Both the position numbers and the translations under genes were made by a program. A stretch of DNA of 64,000 bases from Pseudomonadota bacterium (GTDB lineage: Bacteria > Pseudomonadota > Alphaproteobacteria > Rhizobiales > Rhizobiaceae), in the NCBI GenBank assembly GCA_023404095.1, contig JAEYDD010000072.1, forward strand, positions 372,001 through 436,000, read 5' to 3'. Of this stretch, positions 6,674 through 15,758 are shown piece by piece. The stretch's first letter is position 1; every line of letters begins with the position of its first letter. The notes under the pieces are model-generated. The model was not told where the DNA came from and searched no databases. It worked only from the letters and a program-made list of their open reading frames with translations.

Positions 6674-6982
6674 ATGGCTGACAACACCAAGATCGAATGT
6701 ACCGACGCCACCTGGAACCCGATCACAGGGTGCTCCATCGTCTCCCCCGGCTGCATCAAGGACATGGATGCGCGCATGCAGCGCGCCGAGGCCATCGCCC
6801 TCTTCGGCCCGTCGGCCGGCACCAAATTCCCGAAGGCCGCCACCCCGAAGCTGACCGGCGCGATCGGGCCATGGCCGCCCGGCAAGGCCGAGGAACAGTT
6901 CACGCTCGCAGCCCGCCGCCTGATCGGCGACGACCGGATCCTCGGCCAGACCTCGCTTGCAGCCTTGCGGAGAGCCCTATGA
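6674..6982 (+). pseudogene. N-terminal fragment of a phage Gp37/Gp68 (DUF5131) protein
   Basis: The first 27 residues (ADNTKIECTDATWNPITGC, then SIVSPGC) match the conserved start of Gp37/Gp68-family proteins, which usually read TKIEWTDATWNPITGC followed by a CxxCY cluster. Here Trp is replaced by Cys (IECTD), and after SPGC the expected N-C-Y-A is missing. From KDMDARMQRAEA on, the sequence is unrelated to the family as I know it and ends after about 102 residues, far shorter than the usual 250 or more. A deletion or fusion that joined the family N-terminus to another frame is the likely explanation. Confidence 0.55.
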
Positions 6983-7049
6983 AGCCCCTCGCCTGCCCCC
7001 CGATTACGGCCATCGGCTTTGTGAAGCTAAGCCTCAGTGGAACCGCCAA

Positions 7050-7343
7050 ATGACAACGACCTCACAGTTCGGCGCCGAAGGATTCTCCACCTCGTTCCTG
7101 CTCTTCGCGCAATATGGTGGGCGGGCGATCATACCGGTCGAGGAAGTCTGCCGCGACTATTTTAGCCACCTGACGCCGGACAAGTTCCTTCGAAAAGTTG
7201 GCTCCGGCGACCTTGCAATTCCCGTGATCCGCGTAGAAATTTCACAGAAGTGCCAGAAGGGCATACATATCCAGGATTTGGCGACATACCTCGACAAGCG
7301 GCGCGAGGCAGCACTGAGGGAATTCAGGCAATTGCATCGGTAG
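7050..7343 (+). CDS. pyocin activator PrtN-family protein
   Basis: The 97-residue product matches the PrtN family: FLLFAQYGGRAIIPVEEVC, RDYFSHLTPDKFLRKVGSGD, LAIPVIRVE, QKCQKGIHIQDLATYLDKRR. PrtN activates pyocin genes in Pseudomonas; in rhizobial prophages such proteins often sit near integrase genes and may act as excisionase-like or activator proteins. ATG 7050 is chosen because the family similarity begins just after it; upstream in-frame sequence back to 6957 overlaps the Gp37/Gp68 fragment. The gene marks the right end of recognisable prophage sequence. No integrase follows. Confidence 0.75.
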   Translation: MTTTSQFGAEGFSTSFLLFAQYGGRAIIPVEEVCRDYFSHLTPDKFLRKVGSGDLAIPVIRVEISQKCQKGIHIQDLATYLDKRREAALREFRQLHR

Positions 7344-7413
7344 GGGCAGCTTGGTGAGAACCGTCAGTGGGGTACGCTAGAAACAGAATGGAGCCGCGTT
7401 GCGATCCGCCCGT

Positions 7414-7436
7414 CGGTATGTTCCGATAGAATACGT
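7414..7436 (+). promoter_or_regulatory. box A: promoter-proximal element shared by porin and arcD
   Basis: The 23-base element begins CGGTATGTTCCGATAG and contains GTAT-N11-ATAC. Eighteen of 23 bases match the element at 8799-8821, and GCGTT stands 14 bases upstream in both. It is centred about 80 bases before the porin start. It is likely a promoter or activator site; I do not recognise it as an FNR box. Confidence 0.5.
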
Positions 7437-7506
7437 CGCGGTACGGTGTCGAATCGATTACGCTGCCGGCGTTCAAGGCGAGCCCATTGCTCCAAGGGAA
7501 AATGCC

Positions 7507-8631
7507 ATGGCACTTACATGTGATCAGGTGACGGTGAAGAGGCTGCAGTCCTGCATTTTCCCCGCCATGCCGATTGCCGCGCAGGTGGTCGCCTCGATTG
7601 CGGGAATTTGGTTGTTCCCTGTTACATCTCTCGCTGCCGATGCAGTGGTGGCGGCAGAGCCAGATTCGATGGATTACGTCCGTGTGTGTGACGCCTTCGG
7701 CGAGGGGTACTTCTATATCCCGGGCAGCGAAACCTGTTTGAAATTTGGCGGCTATCTGCGCGTGGAATTCTCCGGCGGTGACCCGAACGGGCAGGATACC
7801 TTTCCCGGCGGCGGCGGCGATTCCTGGTATTCGCGATCGCGTCTGAATTTCCGTGTCAGCACTGCCACGGACACGGACTACGGTGCGCTGAAGACCTATG
7901 CCGAGCTCGAGTTCCAGCGCGACAACAACACCGAGAACGAAGCCCGCCTGGAAATCGGAACCATCGAACTAGCGGGTTTTCTCGTCGGATACGTTGATAC
8001 CCTCTATACCGACTTCACGGACGACGCCGGCAACACGATCAATGACTACTACGACGTCAACTACGGCGATTTCCACCAGACCCAGATCCGCTACACATAT
8101 GAACCCGGCAATGGCTTCGTCGCGGCGGTCTCAATCGAAGACGACAGCGACATTAGCAGCGACACGGTCACGGATTACACCGTTGCCGACGATGACTACA
8201 TGCCCGACGTCATCGCCGCTGTGGGCTATGTCACCGACCCCTTCAAGGTCCGCCTCGTCGGCGCCTATGACGAATCGATGGAGGAAGGTGCGATCAAGCT
8301 CAGGCTCGACGGTACGATCGGCGATCTGTCGGTCTTCGCCATGGGGGGCTGGAACACCGATGGCGACAGCGTCAACAACTATGCACAGTGGGACGGCGAC
8401 TGGGCAGCCTGGATCGGGGCGTCCTATGTGTTGACGGAAAAGGCGACAATCAACGCTTCGATGAACTTCGACGATGGCGGCGACATCGAAGGGGCGCTGA
8501 ACGTCGCTTATGCAGTGGCGCCCGGCTTCGAGATCATCCCGGAACTCGACTTCCGCAACAAGATGGACGAGAAGGAAGGCCCGGACGCCAAGGACTGGGG
8601 CGGCGTAGTCCGCTTCCAGCGCAACTTCTGA
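7507..8631 (+). CDS. Porin_2-family outer-membrane porin
   Basis: The 374-residue precursor forms a diffusion channel in the outer membrane. The mature start AADAVVAAEPDSMDYVRVCD and the segment FYIPGSETCLKFGGYLR are signatures of alphaproteobacterial Omp2/RopA porins, and the C-terminus ends in Phe (GGVVRFQRNF) as beta-barrels do. The signal peptide is unusually long (about 43 residues): MALTCDQVTVKRLQ precedes the hydrophobic core PIAAQVVASIAGIWLFPVTS. ATG 7507 has AGGGA upstream. The first codons match those of arcD, so the N-terminal extension may have come with a copied 5' region. The gene stands just upstream of the arginine deiminase operon and may supply substrate entry under the same control. 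Confidence 0.9.
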   Translation: MALTCDQVTVKRLQSCIFPAMPIAAQVVASIAGIWLFPVTSLAADAVVAAEPDSMDYVRVCDAFGEGYFYIPGSETCLKFGGYLRVEFSGGDPNGQDTFPGGGGDSWYSRSRLNFRVSTATDTDYGALKTYAELEFQRDNNTENEARLEIGTIELAGFLVGYVDTLYTDFTDDAGNTINDYYDVNYGDFHQTQIRYTYEPGNGFVAAVSIEDDSDISSDTVTDYTVADDDYMPDVIAAVGYVTDPFKVRLVGAYDESMEEGAIKLRLDGTIGDLSVFAMGGWNTDGDSVNNYAQWDGDWAAWIGASYVLTEKATINASMNFDDGGDIEGALNVAYAVAPGFEIIPELDFRNKMDEKEGPDAKDWGGVVRFQRNF

Positions 8632-8798
8632 TATCTGACGGCGAACTGCCCGGCGCACGCCGCGATGGCGCGCCGTCCCTCGCATCTTAGCTACAAGCTC
8701 CAATGTGTCGGTTCCTTTGGGGCCAACCGTAAGGCGCACCGCTCGGGTTTCTTCCGCCCGTTGAAAATCTGCGCGCGGCGGCGTTACACGTTGGCCTC

Positions 8799-8821
8799 CG
8801 GTATGCTCCGGTAAGATACTT
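8799..8821 (+). promoter_or_regulatory. box B: second copy of the porin/arcD element
   Basis: The element begins CGGTATGCTCCGGTAAG and matches box A (7414-7436) at 18 of 23 positions, with the same GTAT-N11-ATAC arms. It is about 85 bases upstream of the arcD ATG. The 274-base stretch 8632-8905 otherwise shows only a weak GC-rich hairpin after the porin and a CTCCTCC run just before the arcD ribosome-binding site. Confidence 0.5.
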
Positions 8822-8905
8822 CCCGGTCCGGACGGAAGACGATAACCTGGCTAAGACAATATACCTGCAGCATCAGTGCGCCTCCTCCTGCGAGCGGAGA
8901 ATGTC

Positions 8906-10384
8906 ATGGCAGTCACTCATGATCAGATCGTCGTAACTGACCAGCCGTCCGATAAGCTGACCCTTTTGCCGCTAACCGCCCTTGTCGTCGGCTCGATGAT
9001 CGGCGGCGGTGTCTTCAACCTCCCTTCGGACATGTCCCGGGGCGCATCGCCGGGGGCCATTCTGATCGGGTGGCTCATCACCGGGCTCGGCATGCTGATG
9101 CTGGCGCTGGTCTACCAGTCACTGGCAAACCGCAAGCCCGAGTTGAACGCCGGTCCCTATGCCTATGCGCGGGCGGGATTTGGACCGTTCATCGGCTTTA
9201 ACAGCGCTTGGGGATACTGGTTGAGCGCGTTTCTCGGCAACGTCGCCTATGCCGTCGCGATCTTTTCGGCGCTTTCGTTTTTCGTTCCTGCCTTCGGCGA
9301 CGGCAACAACCTGATCTCCATTCTCGGCGCGTCCATCTGCCTCTGGCTGATCCACGCGCTGGTGCTGACCGGTATCAAACAGGCCGCCTTCATCAACATC
9401 ATCACCACCATCGCCAAGCTGGTGCCGTTATTCCTGTTCGTCCTGATCGCTATCATCGCCTTCAACTGGGACCGGTTCACTTTCAACTTCTGGGGGCATG
9501 CGGACACGGGCGAAGGAACAAGCGCCGGGCTCGGCAGCATCATGGACCAGGTAAAAAGCACGATGCTCGTGACGCTGTGGGTCTTCATCGGCATCGAAGG
9601 TGCGAGCGTCTATTCCGCACGCGCCGCCCGGCGCGCCGACGTCGGCCGGGCGACCGTAATCGGCTTCCTCGGCGCACTCGGTATATACGTGCTCGTCTCG
9701 ATGCTCTCAACCGGGGTACTGAGCCAGCCCGAGCTGGCCGGTCTGAAGGTGCCGTCCATGGCTGGAGTGCTGGAGCCGCTGGTCGGTCGCTGGGGTGCCA
9801 CGCTCGTCAATATCGGCCTGATGATCTCCGTCGGCGGGGCATTCCTGTCCTGGACGCTCCTCTGCGCCGAGATTCCCTATACCTGCGGCCGCGACGGGAC
9901 ATTTCCCAAATGGTTTGCCGCCGAGAACGCCAACGGTTCACCGGTCAACGCGCTCTGGGCAACCAATATCCTGATCCAACTGTTCCTCGTGCTCAGCTTC
10001 TTCTCCAAGAGCGCCTACCAGTTCTTCTATTTCATCGCCTCGGTCGCGATCCTGCCGCCCTATGTTTTCTCCGGCGCCTACGCGCTCAAGCTCGCGTTGA
10101 CGGGCGAGACTTATGGCCCGCAGGACAGGGCGCGCCGACGCGACATGATCGTCGGCCTAATCGCGACCCTCTACGGGCTCTGGCTCGTCTATGCGGCGGG
10201 GCTCAGCTATCTCCTGATGTGTGCGGTGCTCTTTGCGCCAGGCATCCTCGTGTATGCGCGGGCTCGCAGGGAGCATGGCGAGCCGGCCTTCGTCGGCAAG
10301 GAGCCGTTCATTGCGATCGGCATCGCATTACTGGCGCTACTAGCCCTCTACCTGCTTTGGACTGGGCAGATCAGCCCTCTCTAA
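8906..10384 (+). CDS. arcD: arginine:ornithine antiporter
   Basis: The 492-residue inner-membrane protein of the APC superfamily exchanges external arginine for ornithine, feeding the arginine deiminase pathway without energy cost. The first helix carries the family motif ALVVGSMIGGGVFNLPSDMS, and about 12 to 13 hydrophobic helices follow to the C-terminus (IAIGIALLALLALYLLW). Start ATG 8906 has GCGGAGA five bases upstream. Its first codons (MAVTHDQIVV) parallel the porin start (MALTCDQVTV). It heads the run arcD-arcA-arcB-arcC-nhaC with short gaps of 51, 44, 2 and 28 bases, so one operon is likely. The specificity is inferred mainly from the neighbours. Confidence 0.9.
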   Translation: MAVTHDQIVVTDQPSDKLTLLPLTALVVGSMIGGGVFNLPSDMSRGASPGAILIGWLITGLGMLMLALVYQSLANRKPELNAGPYAYARAGFGPFIGFNSAWGYWLSAFLGNVAYAVAIFSALSFFVPAFGDGNNLISILGASICLWLIHALVLTGIKQAAFINIITTIAKLVPLFLFVLIAIIAFNWDRFTFNFWGHADTGEGTSAGLGSIMDQVKSTMLVTLWVFIGIEGASVYSARAARRADVGRATVIGFLGALGIYVLVSMLSTGVLSQPELAGLKVPSMAGVLEPLVGRWGATLVNIGLMISVGGAFLSWTLLCAEIPYTCGRDGTFPKWFAAENANGSPVNALWATNILIQLFLVLSFFSKSAYQFFYFIASVAILPPYVFSGAYALKLALTGETYGPQDRARRRDMIVGLIATLYGLWLVYAAGLSYLLMCAVLFAPGILVYARARREHGEPAFVGKEPFIAIGIALLALLALYLLWTGQISPL

Positions 10385-10435
10385 TCGTCCTGTTGTGCCT
10401 ATTCTCGAAGCATTCCCTGCGGTGGAGGAGCCACG

Positions 10436-11662
10436 ATGCGCAATTTCGGTGTCCATTCTGAAGTCGGCAAGCTAAGGACAGTCATGGTCTGCCGGCCGTC
10501 GCTCGCCCACCAGCGGCTGACGCCCGGCAATTGCCACGACCTCCTGTTCGATGACGTGATCTGGGTTCATGAGGCGCAGAAGGACCACTACGACTTCGTC
10601 CTGAAGATGCAAGAAAGGGGTGTCGAGGTCCTGGAGCTCCACGATCTTCTGGCCGAGACCCTGGCGGATGCAGAAGCGCGCGCCTTCGTGCTCGACCGCC
10701 GGATCGTCCCGAATGTGCTCGGCCTGCAGGTTGCAGGCGCCATGCGCCCTTGGCTGGACGAGATGCCGGGCAAGCAGCTTGCGGCTTTTCTGATCGGCGG
10801 GATAGCAGTGTCGGACCTGCCGGACATACAGGGACGCGACCTAATGCTTGAGGCGCTCGGCGCGCCGGAGTTCGTCATTCCGCCCATACCCAACACGCTG
10901 TTCCAGCGGGATCCCTCCTGCTGGATCTATGGCGGCGTCACCTGCAACCCGATGTTCTGGCCGGCCCGCCGAGCGGAGACCCTGCTGCAGCGGGCGGTCT
11001 ACAAGTTTCATCCCTCCTTCAAGGGTGGAGACTTCGAGATCTGGTGGGGCGATTCCGACGAGCCTTTCGCCAACGCCACCATGGAGGGCGGCGACGTCAT
11101 GCCGATCGGCAACGGCGTCGTTCTCATTGGCATGGGGGAGCGTACCACCTACCAGGCCGTCGGCCAGGTGGCGCAGGCCTTGTTCAGGGCCAAGGCGGCG
11201 ACGCGCGTGATCGGCTGCCTGATGCCCAAGAGCCGCGCGGCGATGCATCTCGACACCGTGTTCAGCTTCTGCGACCGCGACTTGGTCACCCTCTTTGCCG
11301 ACGTCGTCGACCAGATCCGCTGCTACAGCGTCTATCCAACCGGCGACGACGGTGCCTTCGAGGTACACCCGGAGACGAAGCCGATGCTGGAGGTCGTAGC
11401 AGACGCGCTCAGCATCAAGAAGCTGCGTACCGTCGCCACGGGCGGCAATGCCTACGAGGCCGAGCGTGAGCAATGGGACGACGGCAACAACGTGGTCGCA
11501 CTGGAGCCCGGTGTGGTGGTCGCCTACGACCGCAACACCCACACCAATACACTGCTGCGCAAGGCCGGCGTCGAGGTCATCACCATCCGCGGTTCGGAAC
11601 TAGGCCGCGGGCGCGGCGGCGGGCATTGCATGACCTGCCCGATCTGGCGCGATCCGGCCTGA
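10436..11662 (+). CDS. arcA: arginine deiminase
   Basis: The 408-residue cytoplasmic enzyme hydrolyses arginine to citrulline and ammonia, the first step of the ADI pathway. Family signatures are present throughout: the start GVHSEVGKLRTVMVCRPS, the FQRD motif (NTLFQRDPSC), the MEGGDVMPIGNG loop, HLDTVFSF with the catalytic His, and the C-terminal GRGRGGGHCMTCP with the nucleophile at Cys398. The length is normal. A strong GGAGGAG ribosome-binding site precedes ATG 10436. Ammonia released by this step also counters acid stress. Confidence 0.97.
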   Translation: MRNFGVHSEVGKLRTVMVCRPSLAHQRLTPGNCHDLLFDDVIWVHEAQKDHYDFVLKMQERGVEVLELHDLLAETLADAEARAFVLDRRIVPNVLGLQVAGAMRPWLDEMPGKQLAAFLIGGIAVSDLPDIQGRDLMLEALGAPEFVIPPIPNTLFQRDPSCWIYGGVTCNPMFWPARRAETLLQRAVYKFHPSFKGGDFEIWWGDSDEPFANATMEGGDVMPIGNGVVLIGMGERTTYQAVGQVAQALFRAKAATRVIGCLMPKSRAAMHLDTVFSFCDRDLVTLFADVVDQIRCYSVYPTGDDGAFEVHPETKPMLEVVADALSIKKLRTVATGGNAYEAEREQWDDGNNVVALEPGVVVAYDRNTHTNTLLRKAGVEVITIRGSELGRGRGGGHCMTCPIWRDPA

Positions 11663-11706
11663 CGCATCCGACCCATCCGAACAGCCAACACTGCTGGAGT
11701 TGCATC

Positions 11707-12711
11707 ATGAGCCTCAACCTTCGCAATCGTTCGCTTCTTACGGTACAGGACTATACCCCGCGAGAGTTCCGCTTCCTGCTTGACCTCGCTCGCGACCTGA
11801 AGCGGGCCAAATATGCCCGGACCGAACAGCAGCACCTGAAGGGCAAAGAAATCTGCCTGATCTTCGAGAAGACATCAACGCGGACCCGCTGCGCCTTCGA
11901 GGTCGCCTGCTCCGACCAGGGAGCAAACGTCACCTATCTGGATCCCGCGGGCTCGCAGATCGGCCACAAGGAATCCTTCAAGGATACCGCGCGAGTGCTC
12001 GGGCGTATGTATGATGCGATCGAGTATCGCGGTTCGGCGCAGAAGGGCGTTGAGACGCTGGCGAAGTACGCCGGCGTGCCGGTCTACAACGGTCTCACCG
12101 ACGAATACCACCCGACTCAGATGCTGGCGGACGTGATGACGATGCGCGAACATGCCGACAAGCCGATCGCCGAGATCAAATATGCCTATGTTGGGGACAC
12201 GCGCTCCAACATGGGCCATTCGCTTTTGATCGTCGGCTCCCTGATGGGTATGGACGTCCGCATATGCGGGCCGAAATCGCTCTGGCCGGCCGACGAGTAC
12301 CGCAAGATCGCAGACGAGCTCGCAGAAAGGTCGGGTGCACGGCTGACTGTCACCGACGATCCGAAGGCCGCCGTCAAGGGTGTCGATTTCATCCACACCG
12401 ACGTCTGGGTATCGATGGGCGAGCCGAAGGAGGTCTGGAAGGAACGCATCAAGTTGCTCACACCCTACCAGGTCAACGCGGCGCTGATGAAGGCGAGCGG
12501 CAACGCGCAGGTCAAGTTCATGCACTGCCTGCCCGCCTTCCACGATACTGAGACCGTTCTAGGGAAACAGATCGCCGAAGACTACGGCATGACCAACGGG
12601 CTAGAGGTGACGGACGACGTCTTCGAATCCGAGGCGAACATCGCCTTCGAGCAGGCGGAAAACCGGCTTCACTCGATCAAGGCGCTCCTCGTAGCGACGC
12701 TGGGAGACTAA
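11707..12711 (+). CDS. arcB: ornithine carbamoyltransferase, catabolic
   Basis: The 334-residue enzyme converts citrulline and phosphate to ornithine and carbamoyl phosphate in the second ADI step. The carbamoyl-phosphate site STRTR (FEKTSTRTRCAFE), the HPTQMLAD segment, the ornithine-binding DVWVSMGE and the HCLPAFHD motif are intact. The length and the phrase VEYRGSAQ-like YDAIEYRGSAQ fit catabolic ArcB rather than the shorter anabolic ArgF. Its position between arcA and arcC supports the catabolic role. ATG 11707 is the first in frame downstream of arcA. Confidence 0.95.
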   Translation: MSLNLRNRSLLTVQDYTPREFRFLLDLARDLKRAKYARTEQQHLKGKEICLIFEKTSTRTRCAFEVACSDQGANVTYLDPAGSQIGHKESFKDTARVLGRMYDAIEYRGSAQKGVETLAKYAGVPVYNGLTDEYHPTQMLADVMTMREHADKPIAEIKYAYVGDTRSNMGHSLLIVGSLMGMDVRICGPKSLWPADEYRKIADELAERSGARLTVTDDPKAAVKGVDFIHTDVWVSMGEPKEVWKERIKLLTPYQVNAALMKASGNAQVKFMHCLPAFHDTETVLGKQIAEDYGMTNGLEVTDDVFESEANIAFEQAENRLHSIKALLVATLGD

Positions 12712-12713
12712 CC

Positions 12714-13649
12714 ATGCGTATCGTGATCGCACTGGGAGGCAACGCGCTCCTGAAGCGCGGGGAGCCGATGACCGCAGAGGCGCAGCGGCGAAACATACAG
12801 ATCGCCGCCGCCGCCATCGCCCCGATCACCGCTGAACACCAGGTCGTGATCACCCACGGCAACGGGCCACAGGTCGGGCTGCTGGCGCTGCAAGGCGCCT
12901 CCTACAAGCCCGACGAGGCCTATCCGCTCGACGTGCTCGGCGCGGAGACCGAAGGCATGATCGGCTACATGCTGGAACAGGAACTCGGCAACATCCTCCC
13001 CTTCGAGGTGCCATTTGCGACGCTTCTAACAATGGTCGAGGTCGATGGCGACGATCCCGGGTTCAAGAACCCCACCAAGTTCGTGGGGCCCGTCTACGAG
13101 AAGGCTGATGCCGACCGGCTAGCCGGCGAAAAGGGGTGGGCGTTCAAGCAGGACGGGGAACAATGGCGCCGGGTCGTCGCCTCGCCGATGCCCAAGCGGA
13201 TCTTCGAGATTCGGCCGGTGAAATGGCTTCTGGAGAAGGGAACGATCGTCATCTGCGCCGGCGGCGGCGGCATTCCGACAATGTACGAGAAGGACAAGGA
13301 ACGCTCGTTGACCGGCGTCGAAGCCGTCATAGACAAGGATTTCTGCTCGGAACTGTTGGCACGCGAGCTTGGAGCGGACCTGTTCATCATGGCGACCGAT
13401 GCCGAGGCGGTCTTCATTGACTGGGGCAAGCCGGAGCAGAAGGCGATCCACCGGGCCAATCCGGAGGCGCTCGGCGCCTACTCATTTCCCGCCGGCTCGA
13501 TGGGGCCGAAGGTTGATGCCGCATGCCATTTCGCAAGGGCGACCGGAAACGCAGCGGCAATCGGCGCGCTGGCCGATATCGCCGCGATCGTGCGCGGCGA
13601 GCGCGGGACGATCGTCAGCACGGCTTCGCCGGCCGTGGAATGGCATTGA
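12714..13649 (+). CDS. arcC: carbamate kinase
   Basis: The 311-residue kinase transfers phosphate from carbamoyl phosphate to ADP, giving ATP, ammonia and carbon dioxide, the energy-yielding last step of the ADI pathway. Motifs include IALGGNALLKRG at the N-terminus, THGNGPQVG for phosphate binding, CAGGGGIPT and the MATDAEAVFIDWG region. It begins two bases after the arcB stop, so the two are translationally coupled. The length is normal for the family. Confidence 0.97.
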   Translation: MRIVIALGGNALLKRGEPMTAEAQRRNIQIAAAAIAPITAEHQVVITHGNGPQVGLLALQGASYKPDEAYPLDVLGAETEGMIGYMLEQELGNILPFEVPFATLLTMVEVDGDDPGFKNPTKFVGPVYEKADADRLAGEKGWAFKQDGEQWRRVVASPMPKRIFEIRPVKWLLEKGTIVICAGGGGIPTMYEKDKERSLTGVEAVIDKDFCSELLARELGADLFIMATDAEAVFIDWGKPEQKAIHRANPEALGAYSFPAGSMGPKVDAACHFARATGNAAAIGALADIAAIVRGERGTIVSTASPAVEWH

Positions 13650-13677
13650 TGCTGTTGTTGAATGATGGGGGTGGGCG

Positions 13678-15204
13678 ATGGCCGATGGTGGCGGAAACGA
13701 CGTTTCTGGCGAGGCTTCCAACACCACCTCGCCGCGCCCTCCCTCGCTGATCGACGCGCTCGTTCCGTGCCTCACGCTGATCGTGCTCTTGGGGCTGTCC
13801 TACCTATTGTTCGGCGAGGCGGCGTCCTTAGGGCCGAACCAGATCGCGCTGGTGTTCTGCAGCCTGGTTGCGGCCGGGATGGCCTACAAGAACGGAATGC
13901 CCTGGTCCGGGATCCGCGAGGCCGTCGTGCAGGGTATTGCGACGGGCCTGCCGGCAATCATGATATTGCTCTGCGTCGGCGCGCTGATCGGCGCGTGGGC
14001 GTTGAGCGGCACAATCATCTCCATGGTCTATTATGGGCTTATGCTGCTGAGCCCGAACTATTTCTATGCCACCACCGCGCTCGTCTGCGCCGTGGTAGCG
14101 TTCGGCATCGGAAGCTCCTGGACCGTCGCCGGCACGATCGGCATCGGCCTGATGGGGGTTGCAGCACACATGGAACTGTCGCCGGCGATCACGGCCGGCG
14201 CGATCATCTCCGGCGCCTACTTCGGCGACAAGGCCTCACCACTGTCAGACACGGTGAACCTTGCTGCCGCCACGGCGGGCTCAGACATCTACGCGCACAT
14301 CCGCGAATCGCTCTCGACGTCCGTGCCGGCACTAGTCCTTGCCCTATCGGCTTTTGCGTTGCTCGGAAGGCCAGGAGATTTCGACGCCACCGCCGTGCTC
14401 GTGGCGATCGACGCGAAGATTAAAGTTTCGCTTTGGTCGTTCCTGCCGCTTCTCCTAGTGTTCGGCCTGTCGATCGCGCGCGTCTCGGCCGTCGTGTCGA
14501 TCTTCTCGGGCGCCCTCGCAGGGGCGCTGTTGGCCGTCGTCCTCGATCCGGGACGGGTGATCGCGTTTGCCGCTTTGCCGGATTTTCCCGCCGGGCTAGC
14601 CCTGTTGAAGGGCACCTGGGCAGCACTCGCCAACGGTTATACGATAGAAAGCGGCGACAGGGCGATCGACGCAATCCTTAGCCGTGGTGGCATGGAAAGC
14701 ATGATGAACACCGTCTGGCTGATTATCACGGCGCTCGCTTTCGGCGCCATCGTAGAGCATGCCGGGCTGCTCGGGCGGCTGATCGATCCGCTGGTGGCGC
14801 GGACGAAGTCTCGCTCAGGGCTCGTTACCACGGTCGCCGGCACGGCTGTGTTCGCCAATATCGTCACCTCGGACCAGTACATCTCGATCGCCCTGCCGGG
14901 ACGGATCTTCCGGGCGGCGTTCGCTGAGCGCGGCATGGCGCCGGTGATGTTGTCACGCGTGATCGGCGACACCGCGACTGTCACCTCGCCTCTCATCCCC
15001 TGGAACAGCTGCGGCGCCTACATGGCGGCAGCGCTGGGCGTCAGCACGGTCACCTATGCTGGCTTCTGCTTCTTCAACCTGCTCAATCCGCTGATCACGG
15101 TTCTCTTCACGCTTTTGGGGTTGCGCGTTATTACTGCGCCAGCACCGACCGCTTTGTTTCGAGAGGGTGATCCGGACAAACCTCTTTTGAGCAACGGCAA
15201 GTGA
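13678..15204 (+). CDS. NhaC-family Na+/H+ antiporter
   Basis: The 508-residue inner-membrane protein belongs to the NhaC antiporter family. About 11 to 12 transmembrane helices are visible, with conserved segments GALIGAWALSGTIISMVYYG, AFGIGSSWTVAGTIGIGLMG, the GAYFGDKASPLSDT motif, and in the second half VTSPLIPWNSCGAYM. NhaC proteins exchange sodium (or other ions) for protons. Placed 28 bases after arcC, it may balance the proton and ammonium effects of arginine breakdown, although some NhaC-like proteins near amino-acid genes have been proposed to move other substrates. It is the last gene of the operon. Confidence 0.85.
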   Translation: MADGGGNDVSGEASNTTSPRPPSLIDALVPCLTLIVLLGLSYLLFGEAASLGPNQIALVFCSLVAAGMAYKNGMPWSGIREAVVQGIATGLPAIMILLCVGALIGAWALSGTIISMVYYGLMLLSPNYFYATTALVCAVVAFGIGSSWTVAGTIGIGLMGVAAHMELSPAITAGAIISGAYFGDKASPLSDTVNLAAATAGSDIYAHIRESLSTSVPALVLALSAFALLGRPGDFDATAVLVAIDAKIKVSLWSFLPLLLVFGLSIARVSAVVSIFSGALAGALLAVVLDPGRVIAFAALPDFPAGLALLKGTWAALANGYTIESGDRAIDAILSRGGMESMMNTVWLIITALAFGAIVEHAGLLGRLIDPLVARTKSRSGLVTTVAGTAVFANIVTSDQYISIALPGRIFRAAFAERGMAPVMLSRVIGDTATVTSPLIPWNSCGAYMAAALGVSTVTYAGFCFFNLLNPLITVLFTLLGLRVITAPAPTALFREGDPDKPLLSNGK

Positions 15205-15758
15205 GGTCCTTGATTCCAGATGGCGGCTTCGGGCTCGATCTGCCCAAATCGGGCCTAAGCTCTATGCAATAGCTTCATAGACTGCCGCGTATTCTCAGTC
15301 CGCTATCCGAGCGCTAGGCTAAATGAACGCTTCGCGCCGCGGTTCCTCCTGGCGGCGCAAAGCTGCGAACGGCAGGTAGCAAATGCACTACAACCTCTTT
15401 TGCTGCAAATTTGCTGCAGGCAATAAATCACTATTGTTTTGTTTCAGTTATTTAGACGTTTCAACCCAGTCGATCATCGGCGCGGTGGCGAAGATCTTCC
15501 CTCCGGTTTTCAGTGCATGGCCATACATTTCGATTACTTGCCGTTTCGTGCGCTTGTCGCGTTTGATCGCTTTTCACCGCTATCGCGCCGCGTCCCCCTT
15601 GCCATCGCTGCGCCATCGCAGTTGAGCGGGTCAGCAAAATGGGGCCATATCCGAGCGCGGGCGTCGCGATGGGTCGAAGCCTTATAGCGCACAGATACGT
15701 ATAATGCGAGACGGCGCACTCCCCGGCCGCGGACGGGCCAAAATCGGGTGCACGTCAG
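15205..15758. other. gene-poor stretch after the arc operon
   Basis: I see no supportable gene here. Plus-strand frames (for example 15383-15625) have atypical composition and no family resemblance. A short tandem repeat TTTGCTGCA (15399-15419) and a locally AT-rich part (15420-15480) are visible. The stretch probably marks the boundary of the arc island. Confidence 0.4.

Noticed and set aside
8632..8905. FNR/ANR-type box upstream of arcD
   Set aside because: I searched for TTGAT-N4-ATCAA-like sequence and found none; the shared 23-base box has different arms.
15383..15625. 80-residue plus-strand frame with AGG upstream
   Set aside because: Unusual composition (many Cys, Phe and Arg), no family resemblance and no operon context.
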